Assembly (NCBI GenBank): GCA_034509735.1
Contig: JACGWO010000001.1
Span: 9,626,854 to 9,690,853 of the forward strand
Length of the DNA stretch: 64,000 nt
Direction: 5' to 3'
From: Sesamum alatum
Taxonomy: Eukaryota > Streptophyta > Magnoliopsida > Lamiales > Pedaliaceae
Notes under the pieces: model-generated
The model's database searches: none
Told to the model about the DNA's origin: nothing
The model's input: only the letters and a program-made list of their open reading frames with translations
Made by a program: the position numbers and the translations under genes
Shown: piece by piece, positions 50,556 through 62,772 of the stretch
Layout: each line of letters starts with the position of its first letter
Position numbering within the stretch: the stretch's first letter is position 1

Positions 50556-51813
50556 CTTTTACAACCTACAATTCAGAACCTTTTGCTCGGGCGTACTTTA
50601 TGCAAGCAGCGCCGCAGGAAAGGGGGTCGTCTCGCTTTTTCAGATAAGGTGGGGGAAATGGGAATTGATTCTATTTCCTTTAATTTAATGCAGTTTTCTA
50701 CAAGTGCTTCTGGAAGTCGTTGCCCATAATTCTTTCACAAAATTGAAAAGGGAGCCGCGACGTGAAGAGGAATTGGTGGAAAATGAGCACAGCAGGAAAG
50801 AGAGACCTCCGATGAAAGCAAAGCGAAAGCCACGTCAATGAGGAAGTTTAGGCCCACTGTCGTCTCTTGACGTGGCGATATCCCATAGGCTGAGAAGTAA
50901 AGTGGGCCAGCAGCAAGTCCGTTGGGCTGTCGCACTTAAAACAAATAATAAACAAAACAGGAACTCAATAGTTGCTTAATAAATGTAGAATTTGTTAAGT
51001 TTGCTATTGATGCCAATTACGTTTCAGCGGGAGCGACTCTATTTTACCTCCCTTTTTCCTCTTTATAACGCAGGGAGTTGGTTAAGTGGAACTTTGAACA
51101 AGTCCATTTTTCCTCTCTTCTTCCTCTTTCCTGTTGATAGTATAATGCAGAAACTGGTTCAGTGGAACATGAAAAGGGTTAGAGTTCATGGTTACAAAAG
51201 GTGATGGGGGAACCATCTCAATGGGTATGGATTGCAATTTATTCCATATGCCAAATCAAATTCATCAGAACGAAAAATCTGCTCCGCTAGCAGGAGCATT
51301 TCCAAGTTTGACGCTCAAAATGAAGGGTTCCTATATCAAGCATCCTCTTGTCGGCTGTTATCATCAAACTAATAACAAATATGCACATTCCCACTATTAA
51401 AACACTAATAACGATTCTGAAACCTATTATGGTGGAAGTAGACTACTGGACACCTCTCAGCACCTCTCTTATAAACACATCATACTGATAGAGATCGGTC
51501 AAAGAACCATGGCATAAAAGGAGATACACCATCACCATTTACTGATTCCATGTAAATGGAAGAAGAGAAAACAGAGCTGCCAAGCAATAGATGAATCACA
51601 ATCAACATTAACCATTCCGAACGAACCTTCAGTAAACTCACGTGAAACATGTCATGACAACAACATAAGGTTCCATTTTTAGTGAATCAGAGGTAAACAT
51701 GGGAATGTCTTCTTCAGCAGAACACAGTAACATATATTTACTATTGACAGTCTGTCCAAAGACACTATTAGGAACACTGCATGACTATCAGCATATGAGC
51801 CATCAAGCAGGCA
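50556..51813. other. spacer between HGSNAT-like gene and SKP1-like gene
   Basis: Holds the 5' flank of the HGSNAT-like gene and, next to 51813, the 3' UTR of the SKP1-like gene. Open frames at 50334-50729 overlap the antisense of HGSNAT exon 1. No other gene recognised. Confidence 0.55.
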
Positions 51814-53190
51814 TCACTCAAATGCCCATGCATTCTCCCTGCGGACCTCCTCTTCCTCCTCTGGTGTGAAGTCGTTCTTTATATTGAAAGTCTTCCGAAT
51901 TTCCTCTGGCGTCTTCCCCTTGATCATGTCTGCTACAGTTTGGCATGTGAGGTCAAGGAGGCTCTTGATGTTTAGGTAGTTTGCAGCCTGAAAATTGATA
52001 GAACCATCAGACCAAAAACTGCAAGCTATTCCCAGCAATGCCTTGCAGCAACTTTAGCCCATGCAAAAGAAAGCAGCAACAAACAAAACAAAAGCAATGT
52101 GTACTGGACAGCACATTACGTTCAGAAGTTATATTATCCCCAGAACCAAATCGAAGGAAACAGAACTAAGAGGTCATAAGAACATCGCTAACCCCTCAAA
52201 ACTCAATATCTGAACAAGTAAAATAAGAAATAATGGTGTGCTATACTCCAACTCGTTAATATATCTAAACATGCATAATGGACATGCCTGAAAGAGCCTA
52301 GACAAGTTCACTATATCCTTCACACAGAAATGCGTGAACCAAGTATAAACTCGTAACAACAAGAAGACAGCCAACTAGGGGGAAAAGGCAATAATGAAAC
52401 AAACTACATAATTTGGGTCAGCAAACAGAAACAAGACACAAGCACCCATAAAACAATTAAATCCAAAACGATTAAGTGAGACCAAAACAGAAGAAAACAA
52501 TACAAGGCTCCAAATATGTAAACAAAACAACTGGAAACCAAAATTAGTAGGAACAAGACAAAGCACAACCATACTTAGAGCATCTAAAATAACGCAAAAG
52601 GCCACATGCAGAACAATAAACCCTATAAACATACAAAACTGAATCTCAACGAAATAAATCTATTAGCATGCACGATTGTCAACGCGAGAGTGATATAAAC
52701 AGAATAGTGAAAAATCGAAGGTTAACAGCTAGAGAGGCAGAACGGTAAAAACAATAAAACCCAAGGGCAGAAAAGATCAAGAACAGCGAGTGTTGCAAAA
52801 TCGAAAAAACAACAAAACCTAGGGGTAAAATAGTCAAGCTAAATATAGAGAGAAGGGAGATACCAAAATCAGGTCAAACAGTGTGCCCTGATCAACCTTC
52901 ACGAACTCGGCATCGAACGCCTTCAAATCGTCTTCGGCAACTTTGTCGGATGCCGTGGCGTCGGCGGAGGCCTTCGCCGCGGCGTCCACGTGGCGTTTAC
53001 AGTACTCGATCACCTTCGCCAGGATCTTCGACGTGACGTTAGGGAGGGGGATGCTGGTGTCAGCGCAATTATCCTCGATCATATGCTTAATAGTCTGTGA
53101 TTCTAGAGCAACCGCCTCCTCCACCTCGAATGTCTCGCCGTCGGAGCTCTTTAGAACGATCATCTTCTGCGTTGCGCCGTCTGACGACAT
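51814..53190 (-). CDS. SKP1-like protein (SCF ubiquitin ligase adaptor, ASK family)
   Basis: Two exons, 52864-53190 and 51814-51987, give 166 residues, normal for SKP1. The N-terminal POZ fold has [20 protein letters not shown], then [20 protein letters not shown]. The C-terminal helices that bind the F-box contain [40 protein letters not shown] and the invariant end RRENAWAFE. The single intron (51988-52863) is at the usual plant SKP1 position, just before AANYLNIK. The protein links CUL1 to F-box proteins. It resembles the ASK1/SKP1B-type housekeeping members, but the family is large, so I give no number. A perfect reading frame and family-typical tail argue against a pseudogene. Confidence 0.96.
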
Positions 53191-54024
53191 CGGATTTTGA
53201 TGAGAAGTTTTTCGGTAAACCCAAACCTAAGAGAGAGAAAGTTGGAGAAAACACGGGGTAGAGAGAGAGACTAGTAGATGGAGGAGCTGGCGTAGAGTCA
53301 AAACTTAGAACACGTTCGTCAGGGGTGGGTTTTATTTAGGAGTTAGGCGGTCAGTGAAACTGCGTCGGTCTGTCGAGTGCGACTTCTCTTAATTTTGTTT
53401 CAAAAGCGTGCTGCTACTGAAATCGAAGGAGGCGAGAAAACAAATAATACAAATTTACTATTGTAAAATTAATTTTTTTTTTTTTTTAATTTGAAACGTC
53501 TGAATTTCCTTCACTAAATGATTGATTTTCAGACCTATTACATAGATAAAGAAAACAAATACGTGATCATAAATTTGTTTGAGGATTATAACAAGCACAA
53601 CAAGAAAAGATGAAAGAAATCTAGCATTTAAATTGTAGACATGAAGAGTATTTATTTGTTTATGTCTTTAAAAAACAAGTAATAGTATTCAATCACATCA
53701 AAATGCTTGTGAGCATTATTATTCTTGAATAATATATTTTTTTAATACAATTGCAATAGTTGTCTTACTAAAAATTTCAAATGATTAAACATTTGTTAAT
53801 GCTTGATTGATCCTAATCTAATGGCTTTGTGACTAAGCAATTGCGAGTTGGATTGGAGCACAACTTTCTTTCTTATTTTATTCCTTGCCCCCACACACAC
53901 TGACTGACACACAACTAAAAAAAGATGAACACTTTTCTTTCTTGTGGTCTGGCTATTAAAGATTGTTGCAAAAATTGGCAGAAATATACGTCAATTGGGC
54001 TCCTATGGCAGAAATAGTTTCATA
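53191..54024. other. SKP1-like promoter side and intergenic DNA
   Basis: The first 150 bases or so are probably the SKP1 5' UTR (GA-rich leader). The rest is AT-rich, with no gene seen. Confidence 0.55.
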
Positions 54025-54995
54025 TAGGGGTGGCAAGACGGGTTAAAAACCCATATGTTCAATCCAACCAATTAGTTTTGAGTTGAGTTGGGTTGGATTG
54101 ATTATATTTAAAATGGGTTGATATGGATTAAATTAAATAAAATTAAATATTATATAATTTGGATATAGGTTGAATATGGGTGTGATGTGGATTGGATATG
54201 GGCTCAATATGGGTTTTAATGGGTTCAACCCATAAAATAAAATAATAAAAAAAAAACTCACTCCACTACACTTGGCTACAACGACCCTTGGCTTCACCGA
54301 CACACACACCCCTCAAAACTCACTCATTTCTCCTTCACCAAACACACACACAGACACACAAACACACATACACTATCACATTTCTCTCTTGCACTCATAT
54401 TAGATAATGCCACCAGTCGGCGGAGGTGCACCCATATCAAATAATGCCATTAGTCGCCGACCTCCGTGGTCACAACCCCCATATTCATTTCACTTCTAGC
54501 ATTCAATCTTATTTATTTTTAAACTAGTTATCGTGCCACGTCATTCCTATGTACATATAATAAATAAAATTTTATGTTTTAAAATATATCATAAATAAAA
54601 ATAAAATATATAAATTAACAATCACATTTCAAAAAAAAAAAAAAGAAAATTTAAAATATTATTTACACAAGAAAATAATTTAGTGTAGTGGTGTTGAAAT
54701 GACGTGATGTCACTTTTGTAAAAACTAAAAGAAAAATAACTACAATTAATTTTTCTAATTCTAATATCAAATAACCTCCTAAATTAATATTAAAATCTTA
54801 AAATCATAAGATGTTTAAAAAAATTATAGTTAATCCAAAGACCCTCTAGAATTTGAATTAATAAAATAGTTTATACTAACACGACCCAACCCATTTGCAA
54901 CTCAACCCATATTGGACTTGTTCACTTGAACCCATATTGAACCTGATCCATATGGATCCGATCCAAACCTGACCCAACCCACCAATTTGACACCG
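54025..54995. mobile_element. non-autonomous hAT-like element
   Basis: The same 11 bp, ATAGTTTCATA, flanks both ends (54014-54024 and 54996-55006). hAT elements make 8-bp duplications, so up to three of these bases may belong to the element. The left end reads TAGGGGTGGCAA and the right end TTTGACACCG, close to the inverted TAGGGGTGKCAA ends of common plant hAT-type MITEs. Subterminal regions are full of GGGTTGGATTG-type repeats on the left and the reverse form CCCAACCC on the right. No transposase is present. A Helitron-like end is nested inside near 54524. Confidence 0.75.
54524..54740 (-). mobile_element. Helitron-like 3'-end fragment nested in the hAT-like element
   Basis: The minus strand ends with CGTGGCACG, then ataa and CTAG before T, the same terminus as the elements at 29440 and 39411. 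The central part (poly-A tract, ttatgttttaaaatatatcat) resembles the 39.4-kb copy. No matching TCTATACTA start is found to the right, so the 5' end is lost; the right boundary is approximate. Confidence 0.55.
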
Positions 54996-55281
54996 ATAGT
55001 TTCATAAAGATAATTCTACCAGCAGCTGATTGCATTGAACTCTCCAACCAAATGTATCTTAAAGCAAATGAATCACCCTAGAGTCGAGCCATCTTACTCA
55101 AAGTGACAACTTGCCCCAGACTTTTTGGGGCGGGACAAATGAATATCTAACTTCAATATCATGTTGGAGTCTCGGACATACAAACCCAAACGGACAAGCT
55201 TTTCTCTCCATTCACTACCTTGTACCTCCCAAAAATCTTTCACTACCAACAAAAGAGACAAATGAGGAAATTCTAAACAGG

Positions 55282-56962
55282 TTAATACAAGCTAAATCCA
55301 AAAAATTGGCTGATCAGGATCGCGAGCCCTAAAGCAATTGCTATAAGGGATGACGCCCATGTGAGCTTCTCCGTTATTCTAGGGACTCTATCCTTGAGCG
55401 CTTGACTACATGAACCTATAAACACGGTGTAACTTCCCATAGCAATTACTGTCCCAACTAAGAACATCAACAGAAATGCAGCACCAGCCAAGCGAGAAGG
55501 CAATGCCAGTGCAGGTAAGATCATCATCAAAGCATCAGGCTGCAACCCATGGACAATCCCTGTTGCAAAAGTGGCAAATCCAATCTTCTTCTTTGCAATG
55601 GACGGGCCATTAACGGCCTCATACCCGCTAACATCACATTCAACATTTTCCAGGGAAACACACGGAGCAGGGACTTCTGAAGCTTCCCTGATTCCCATGG
55701 CACCAATTACAAGCAAAGTAAAGCCCACCACTCTTGTTCCCCACGTTCTAATGACCTCAATATGAAGTCGATCTTTCAAAAGTAGAAAAACTAAGCCAAA
55801 TATAACCTGTCCAGCGTCGTGGCCACATCCCCATAGGGCTCCAACAGCAGCACTTTCCATCCTTGTGCGGCCTATTGAGAGTGGAGCCAATGCAGCAAGA
55901 TGATCAGGACCTGATAGTGTGTGTAAGCAACCAGCAAAGAAGCCAGTCCATGCACTGCTGAGTAACTCACTACGAATGAGACTACTCCCTGCTGCAACTG
56001 CAGCTGGACCTCCAGCTTTAGCCGCACTCGGAAAACTAGCAAAAGCTGGTAGCACTATGGCTGGATGGTGTAATGTGAAAAAGATTGCTGATATTAATAT
56101 CAGTTTCCCAGCATTAAACACCTGAAGTATATGAAGAAAACCAATCAACAAAAGGGACGATCAGCATGCTTCCTCTTGTTACTCATACGAGATCATATTG
56201 CGTTTATATTGGTCAGGACATAGCCTAAATTCTATTTATAGAATATATATTCCAACTTAGGAAGTTATAGCAAGGTGCATTTTGCATTCTTTACTCGTTG
56301 GTAATTCTCCTAAACTTCCACACGATTTTCACAATGCGTTTCCAAAATAACAACCAGCAAGTAGGGCAATAATCTGCATTATAATAGAAAGATAGTAAAC
56401 AAAGATAGACACAGTCCTCAAGATCCAATTAGCTACACAATTACATTTTTTTTTTGGTCTATATCCTCTATGTTATATTCACTCAACTCCACTTCATCAA
56501 AGAAAAAACAGACATGCTCTTCTGGAAATGACAAGAGTCTATGTTAAACCCATAAGCAGCATCTTATCGCAGAAAACAACAATCAAGGAATCACATCAAA
56601 CACAAAATAATATAGTGCAACAGAAAATTCCACAGCATCAGTACCTTTTGCTGCTTAGATAATGTATGAGCAATTAGGTTCAGGAAACAGGACTTAGTCT
56701 CCGACCCATTAGCCGAATCCACAGAAACAGACACATGCTTTTCCGGGCAATCATCAATGGGTTTGGGGGCAACAAAATACGGGTCATGGTGATAGCAGGA
56801 GAGAAGATTGAATCGGCGGACTTTGGACCGAGCAAGAAACGGAAACGACGACGTGGAATAAGGAGAAGGAGCCAATCTCCGGAGTGAGTCAACTCGGGGA
56901 AGAATTGGGGAATCGCAGTGGAGCCGGGAAGGGATTAAATTGGAACACATTAATCTCTCCAT
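55282..56962 (-). CDS. plastid-predicted NiCoT/UreH-like membrane transporter (high-affinity nickel-transport family)
   Basis: Two exons, 56645-56962 and 55282-56121, give 385 residues. The first about 100 residues are Ser/Arg-rich with few acids (LPRVDSLRRLAPSPYSTSSF), a typical chloroplast transit peptide. The rest is a six-span membrane protein with family motifs: GCLHTLSGPDHLAALAPLSI (related to the NiCoT HX4DH motif), WGCGHDAGQVIFGLVF and VHGLQPDALMMILPALALP. Homologs in Arabidopsis are annotated as high-affinity nickel transport family proteins; the metal and direction of transport cannot be told here. Exon 2 opens with VFNAGKLILISAIFF right after the transit region. It is the next recognised gene upstream of the RING gene on the same strand. 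Confidence 0.93.
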
Positions 56963-58880
56963 TTCTCGGAGATTTGCAGCCCTAAACCCCCAATTATATT
57001 TAGGGTTCTCTTATTTTTCCGATAATGGATGATTTTGCAGCGAAGAGGAAAGAGGAAGGAGTGGAGGTGAAAGGATAAACAACATATCAGTATCATACTC
57101 TTTCTTTTGTACTCCCACCAACCCCGTTCCCACTGGCAGTTTAACTGTATCTTCAACTCCTTTTTTCCATTAATAATTATCAAAAAGGAAATTTGTGGGC
57201 CCTGTTGCTCTTTTATGGGCTGGGCTAATCAAGTAATATGTTGGGCCTACGCCATAAAATCTGGATAAACAAGAATATATTTAGGCTAAATTCGGCCCAA
57301 TTACTGAAACAGCTAGCCCATCGTTTGCACCCCTATAATGCTGCAATAAGCAGTTAAGTAGTTCTTTTCTTTATGGTGGTGGGAGCAAAATATGATAATC
57401 GGATGACCTTTTTTTTTTTCTTTTTTTGAGTATAGTGGAAGAGGGGTCTCGAAAAATCTGGATTTGAACTTAGGATCATAAAAGTGACGTTAATTCAACT
57501 AACAGGTTGATGGTTAATCGAATGATTTTTATCGATATAATAAAAGCATAGAAAGGGATTAATTAATTAATAATTTAGTTCTCCAAGATTATTACTAGTA
57601 AAAGGAAAATAAAGAGACGTTTCGTTTCCTTCAAGCCGACGTCAGAAACAATGCAATTGCAGCAGCAGCTTTGTAGTTGTAGGGCACAAATCACAATCAA
57701 GACAAGGCAAAAGGCACAGTTTTCATTGAATGTGGTAAGCAAGACAAGGAAATTTCAACTCACATTGTATAATTCAATTACTGAATAAGATATGATTGAT
57801 CGATTCCAAATTTTAGTGGATGATGGACAGCCCAAATATCGCATTAGGTACAGCCTGTGATAGGACCCAAAATCCAACTTTATTAGCCATTTAGTTCAAT
57901 TCACCCTCACAACCAATCCAAATATGCAGTTCCAAAATTGGGCATCTCTGGACCTAGTTTCAATAGCTGCTTTTTTTTTTTTTTTTTTCATCTAAACAAT
58001 AGTAGATTAGATACAACACACTCGATCCATCCTTTATCGTCTGATTGAGAAGGACGAGTGATCGAATTGAATACAATGATCATAAGATGATCGAATTCGT
58101 ACCACATAGTAATGTAACAGTATTATCAAATCGTTATTTGTTATCAAAAAAGAAAAGAAAATAGAATATGAATAATCAAATGAATCTACCACAGTAAAAC
58201 AAATATTTAACCTAGAGTTAAAAAGAAAGTAACTCCAGAACTCCAGGAAAGAAAAAGATGCTCCTAGTCTAGTGTGTAGCCTCTACTTGATTGTTGAGTT
58301 ATGAAAAGAAGAGAAGCAGAGTATGGAGAGAGCTTTAAGCATAAGGAGGGAAAAGTGATGGATGCAGAGTGAGTGAGAAGAAGCTTTTGATGTCATGGAA
58401 ATGGCCAAGAAAAAAGGGATGTAGGAAAAAAAGAGATGGATGGGTTCTGTACCTTCACTCTATTTGGGGTAGAAAAACAGCTTTCATCTTCATGGTTTTA
58501 AGTTTAAGAGGGTAAATAGCAGAGCTAAAACCATAGGAAAACAGAAATCATTCCACAAACAGCCAAACAGGGAATATGGGAATATGAAAAGCCTCCACAT
58601 CTTTGCATTTGCCCAAGAATGAATTCTACTCATTCAATACCATTTTTTTCATTAATATAATCAAATTTCAACCCTCTCTTCTATGGCTCTTTTTCATTAA
58701 AATAAAATGCAACTATTTTTCCAATTACAATTCATCAAGAAAGCATAAATCAAGAAATAAAAAAAAAAAAAAAGGTGGAAGTCTTTTTCTGGGTAAAATT
58801 CATCTATCTTCATCAAGTTAACCATTAACAGGCCTCAAAAGGGCTTCCCAAAAAAAAAAATGAAAAAGAAGAAAATTCCA
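56963..58880. other. spacer between nickel-transport-like gene and RING gene
   Basis: Includes the 5' leader of the former and the 3' UTR of the latter. Poly-T tracts occur near 57410-57427 and 57971-57988. No gene recognised. Confidence 0.55.
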
Positions 58881-59748
58881 TTAAATCAATGCCTCTATAC
58901 TGGCTTTCTTCACCGTTCTACAAACAGGGCATGAATGAAGCAATGCCTCACAATCTCTGCATGAGCAGAGATGCCTGCAGGGCAACATAATTACACACGA
59001 ATTCCTAGAATTGCAGCATCTGCACACCATCTTCCTCGTCTTTTCAACCCACGTTTCTGTCTTTTTCTCTTCTTCCACGCAGCACGATTCTGCATCCTCG
59101 GCTGCATTGCCCGCAGCTTCTCTCAGCCGTCCGATCGTGCTGTTCAACGACGCGACCATCGCCTCGTTTTCCTTTGCTACTCTCTGCCATGTTTGGTTCT
59201 CCAACTCCATCCTTTTCAGAAAATCTTGGAGCTCCATACTCTTCTTTGCCGCTCTCGCCATTTCTTCTTCTTTTTGTTTGATTATAAACTGAATCTTCGA
59301 TTCGTATTTCTTCATGAACATCGCCATTTGCTGCCTTCTTTGCTCTTGCAGCGCCAATCTCAATCTCTCGTTCTGTTTTCCAGAGGTAAATAATTAAAAT
59401 CCTCAGAGCTCTATTAATCAACAATTCTTCCCGATTAATTCAAACAGAAAAAAAGAAACTCACCTGTGAATTGATGAAGAGATCAATTTCCATTCTCTGA
59501 TTCTCAATATGAGCTGAAACACTGTGAGAGAGAAGCATCGATTGATGATGATCATCTGTTGTTGGGAGAAGAAAGGGAGATTTGTGCATGATGAGTTGTT
59601 GTTGTTGTTGATGTTGGTGTTGATGTTCTTGTTGTTTATTCTGAATGAAAAACTGGTTACTGAATCCACAAGCATTCTCCATCATCAACAGATCTTGAGG
59701 AGGACACCCAAAACCAAATCCTGAATATATCTGCGCTTGAATAGCCAT
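58881..59748 (-). CDS. BOI-related RING E3 ubiquitin ligase (S-ribonuclease-binding-protein family)
   Basis: Two exons, 59464-59748 and 58881-59372, give 258 residues. The N-terminal part is Gln/His-rich (EHQHQHQQQQQ), followed by the family block RMEIDLFINSQNERLRLALQ. A coiled coil spans about 100-190 (KYESKIQFIIKQKEEEMARA, LQDFLKRMELENQTWQRVAK). The C-terminal BIR-type RING uses C212, C215, C227, H229, C233, C236, C243 and C246 in CRCCNSRNSCVIMLPCRHLC then SCRDCEALLHSCPVCRT. This is the layout of BOI/BRG and SBP1-type E3 ligases, linked in Arabidopsis to stress, GA and cell-death control. The protein is shorter than BOI and may belong to the At4g35070-type subgroup. The start at 59748 gives the typical MAIQAQ-like opening. 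Confidence 0.93.
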
Positions 59749-59776
59749 TGGAATTGGGGATAACAATAATACTGAT

Positions 59777-59793
59777 ATATATATATATATATA
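59777..59793. repeat. short (AT)n tract in the RING gene 5' leader
   Basis: About eight AT units 30-45 bp upstream of the start codon, inside the presumed 5' UTR. Confidence 0.85.
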
Positions 59794-59916
59794 TCTCAAC
59801 AACCAAACAGAGTCTCCTTTTCCTCAGGACCTTCTTCCAACACAAACTCAGCCAAAGATGAACCAAACAAAGTGGGGTAAATTTATGTTTGGCAAAACCT
59901 ATAATGCCGACGCAAA

Positions 59917-59924
59917 TTTATATA
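59917..59924 (-). promoter_or_regulatory. candidate TATA box of the RING gene
   Basis: Minus-strand TATATAAA lies about 170 bp upstream of the ATG, a reasonable distance for a plant leader of about 140 bp. It is in AT-rich DNA, so the call is tentative. Confidence 0.35.
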
Positions 59925-62524
59925 TATCTATAACACTTTTGGATTGAGGGGTGAGAGTTCCGGAAAAACATGTCATAATAAAAAATAAAAAGAAAAGAAA
60001 ACAAAGATGGTGGGGTGTCTTTGTGTTTGTTTTTGTGTATTTATATTGGAGGGAAGGGTGGCCAAATAAGAAATTTATTGAATTAAATTAAATTAAAGTA
60101 AGTTGAAAATCTGCAGAAAGGTAAAAAGATGGAGGTGGGGTGGGGGCCTAGGATTCTTGATTTCTTCAATCTTTTTTAATTTTTTTCTCTCTCACTCTCT
60201 ATTCTTGTGATGCATTAAAGAGGGATGTTGAGGAAAGGGTGTACACATGCAGATTTTGTGACTAAAACTATTGGGGCCAGAGATTTTCAGACTGCCCATA
60301 AATTCAATTCCCAGGCATTATTGTATAATAACCAGATTTTTCAACTTACCTTTTTTTAAAAAAAAAAATAAATTGTACATCAATTGTGTAACAAATGATA
60401 GGTATATTATATTTATTATGTGATTGATTAGAGATAATCGAAATCTAATTAAATTAGAATTTGTCCATAATAGGATATATATTTATATTAATAGATTGTG
60501 AGGAGAAAGAAGGTAAGTGAGGAATCAGAATTTGTCATTTAGTAAAAATGCTGGAGAATAGGATTCCAGACCACCTCTGGTAATACTGAATTTTCTTGCC
60601 ATAAATGCACCTCGGATTTAGAGCCTATTGTGGTAATTTCACATCTTAATTTCCATAATTTAGAATCGATACCTTTTAATTAATGAAAATGGTGAGTCTC
60701 TTTCCTTTTGCTTTATCGAAAAGCCATAGGATTTTATTCCCATCATGAGATTGCAATATTCAGAACACAATCTAATTAATTAGGTTTTCTATTCCAAGTT
60801 TTATTTATTATATATAAATGGATCATAAAATTTCACATAATTTTGAAATAAAAAATTCAAATCGACGAGTCAAAACACAATAAATAAATTAATATTTATC
60901 TATTGAAATCTTTGTAGTGTTTGTATGGCAATATCTCCAAAGTGGTCAAAGTAATTAGTCACGTAATAATTGGGGCTCCTTGAAGCCTCCGTTTTCACAC
61001 TTTAAACAAAAGCAATATAATAATGAAAGGTTTATGAGAGAGTAAGAAGTGTGAATGGATGCGTGTGTATGAAATTGTTATTTGTTTTTCTCCATCGTGA
61101 GATGCGCCTTATGTTATGATGAACGCGACATTAGACTTTTCGTGGGTCTCTTTTTTTCTCTTTCCCATCCTTCTTCTTTGGTGGCCATTATTACTTATTA
61201 GTTGCTCCATCTTACTAATCCATCATTATTAACCTATTAATTCCATGTAAAATAACAAATTCGGGTCTTGTCAATGACATGGGCATCATGGTTTGTATCT
61301 TAATGCAGATTAATGGAAGATTATACAATTTTATGCATAAAAGTATAATTAAATCAATTTATTTTTTTCAATTTTATTTATTTAAAATTTTCACATACAT
61401 TGAGTGTGTTTCAATTATTAATTATTTTTTAAATTAGGACTGTCTAAAATATACAAAATAAAATTAATTTATTTGTTTCAAAATAAGTACATATGATTCC
61501 ACTTAATTATTAAATTAAAAAAATAATAATTGGCATCGTTCTAACCCATTTTTCATAGTCTATCCTAGAAGGGGGAAAAGATAAAGAAGGCACGTGATTA
61601 TCGATTGAAAAGCACATTTTCCTACCATTAGACGCCAATTCATAATGTACCTGTGAGAAATTAATTAAGATAATTTTTTTTTTCTTAATTTTTCTTGTGG
61701 TGTAAGTCGAATTTACCAACCCCTACGGGCATAGACATTATACATATATATATATATATATTCATCAGTCATCGTCATCTCCTAGAAGTTGTTTCATGTC
61801 CTCTCACACATACATATAACCCCTTTGCTTAAAGTACAAAAATTAGTTATAAAATACAAATCATAGTAATTAATTAGGGATGACTTTTGAGTTCCTTAAT
61901 TATTTTCCAACTTTCATGCGTTTAGAAAAATTAAACACCAAGTCAATAAAAACCATCAACGTCCAAAATTTCAATTCTGAACTCAATTTTTTGTGCGGCT
62001 TAAATATATTTTGGTCCAATACTTAAGTTATTTAGTATTTTCAACGAAAAAAATACCAAAATCGTGAAACTAAAAAGTTACATAACAAAAATACATTTAT
62101 TTATTTATTTATTTTTGCGCTGGTAAAAAGTTATTCAACAAAACATTAAGAGTCTGCTATTATTAAGCATTGTGGTTTTGTTATTGGGGTAATAATATAA
62201 TATTTACAAGGGATGTGATAGAAAAATAAATGGTTGAGGGGAAGTCCGTGGACCAATAGTGGTATTTAATATATAGTTAAGGGGATACGTGATGATGGAT
62301 GAGAAAATAATGGACCACATTGCTGTGATTTATGTTCCCCTAAAGGCTAAATATTGAGATGGTCCAAGGTACATAGCCCTTGTCTAATTAACATTCAATT
62401 TTGAGGAATTATTATTTGGCAATTTTTCCGTGACATCCACTTTTCACTTATTTATTGCTGCTATACGCACATCCATAGTATGCGCGCAGACGCAGCACCA
62501 TTAATGACTCAAATTTGACCACCC

Positions 62525-62548
62525 CACACACACACACACACACACGCA
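62525..62548. repeat. (AC)n microsatellite
   Basis: About ten AC/CA units, one interrupted by a G. Confidence 0.9.
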
Positions 62549-62647
62549 CACAAACAATGAAAAATTCATAAATCTTTTAGTATACTCGTGATTCAAGAAT
62601 TAAATGAAATTTCATACCCTTATACACAGAGTTTAATTCAATTTTTT

Positions 62648-62772
62648 TGATATTGCAAATAAGTAAATTATTTTTCTATATTTTTTTTTAGCAATTTACT
62701 TCCTTGTCTAGGGAGGTAAATTGCTTCATTTTAAAAAACATGAGAAGGTAAATTAATTCATTTGCAATATCA
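62648..62772. repeat. fold-back (MITE-like) inverted repeat
   Basis: The left arm TGATATTGCAAATAAGTAAA is the near-perfect inverse of the right arm ending CATTTGCAATATCA, and the inner GCAATTTACTTCC pairs with GGAGGTAAATTGC. The 125-bp unit can fold into one long hairpin. No clear target duplication was found. Confidence 0.65.

Noticed and set aside
50334..50729. Plus-strand open frames
   Set aside because: They overlap the antisense of HGSNAT-like exon 1, which encodes the conserved RVASLDVFRGL start.
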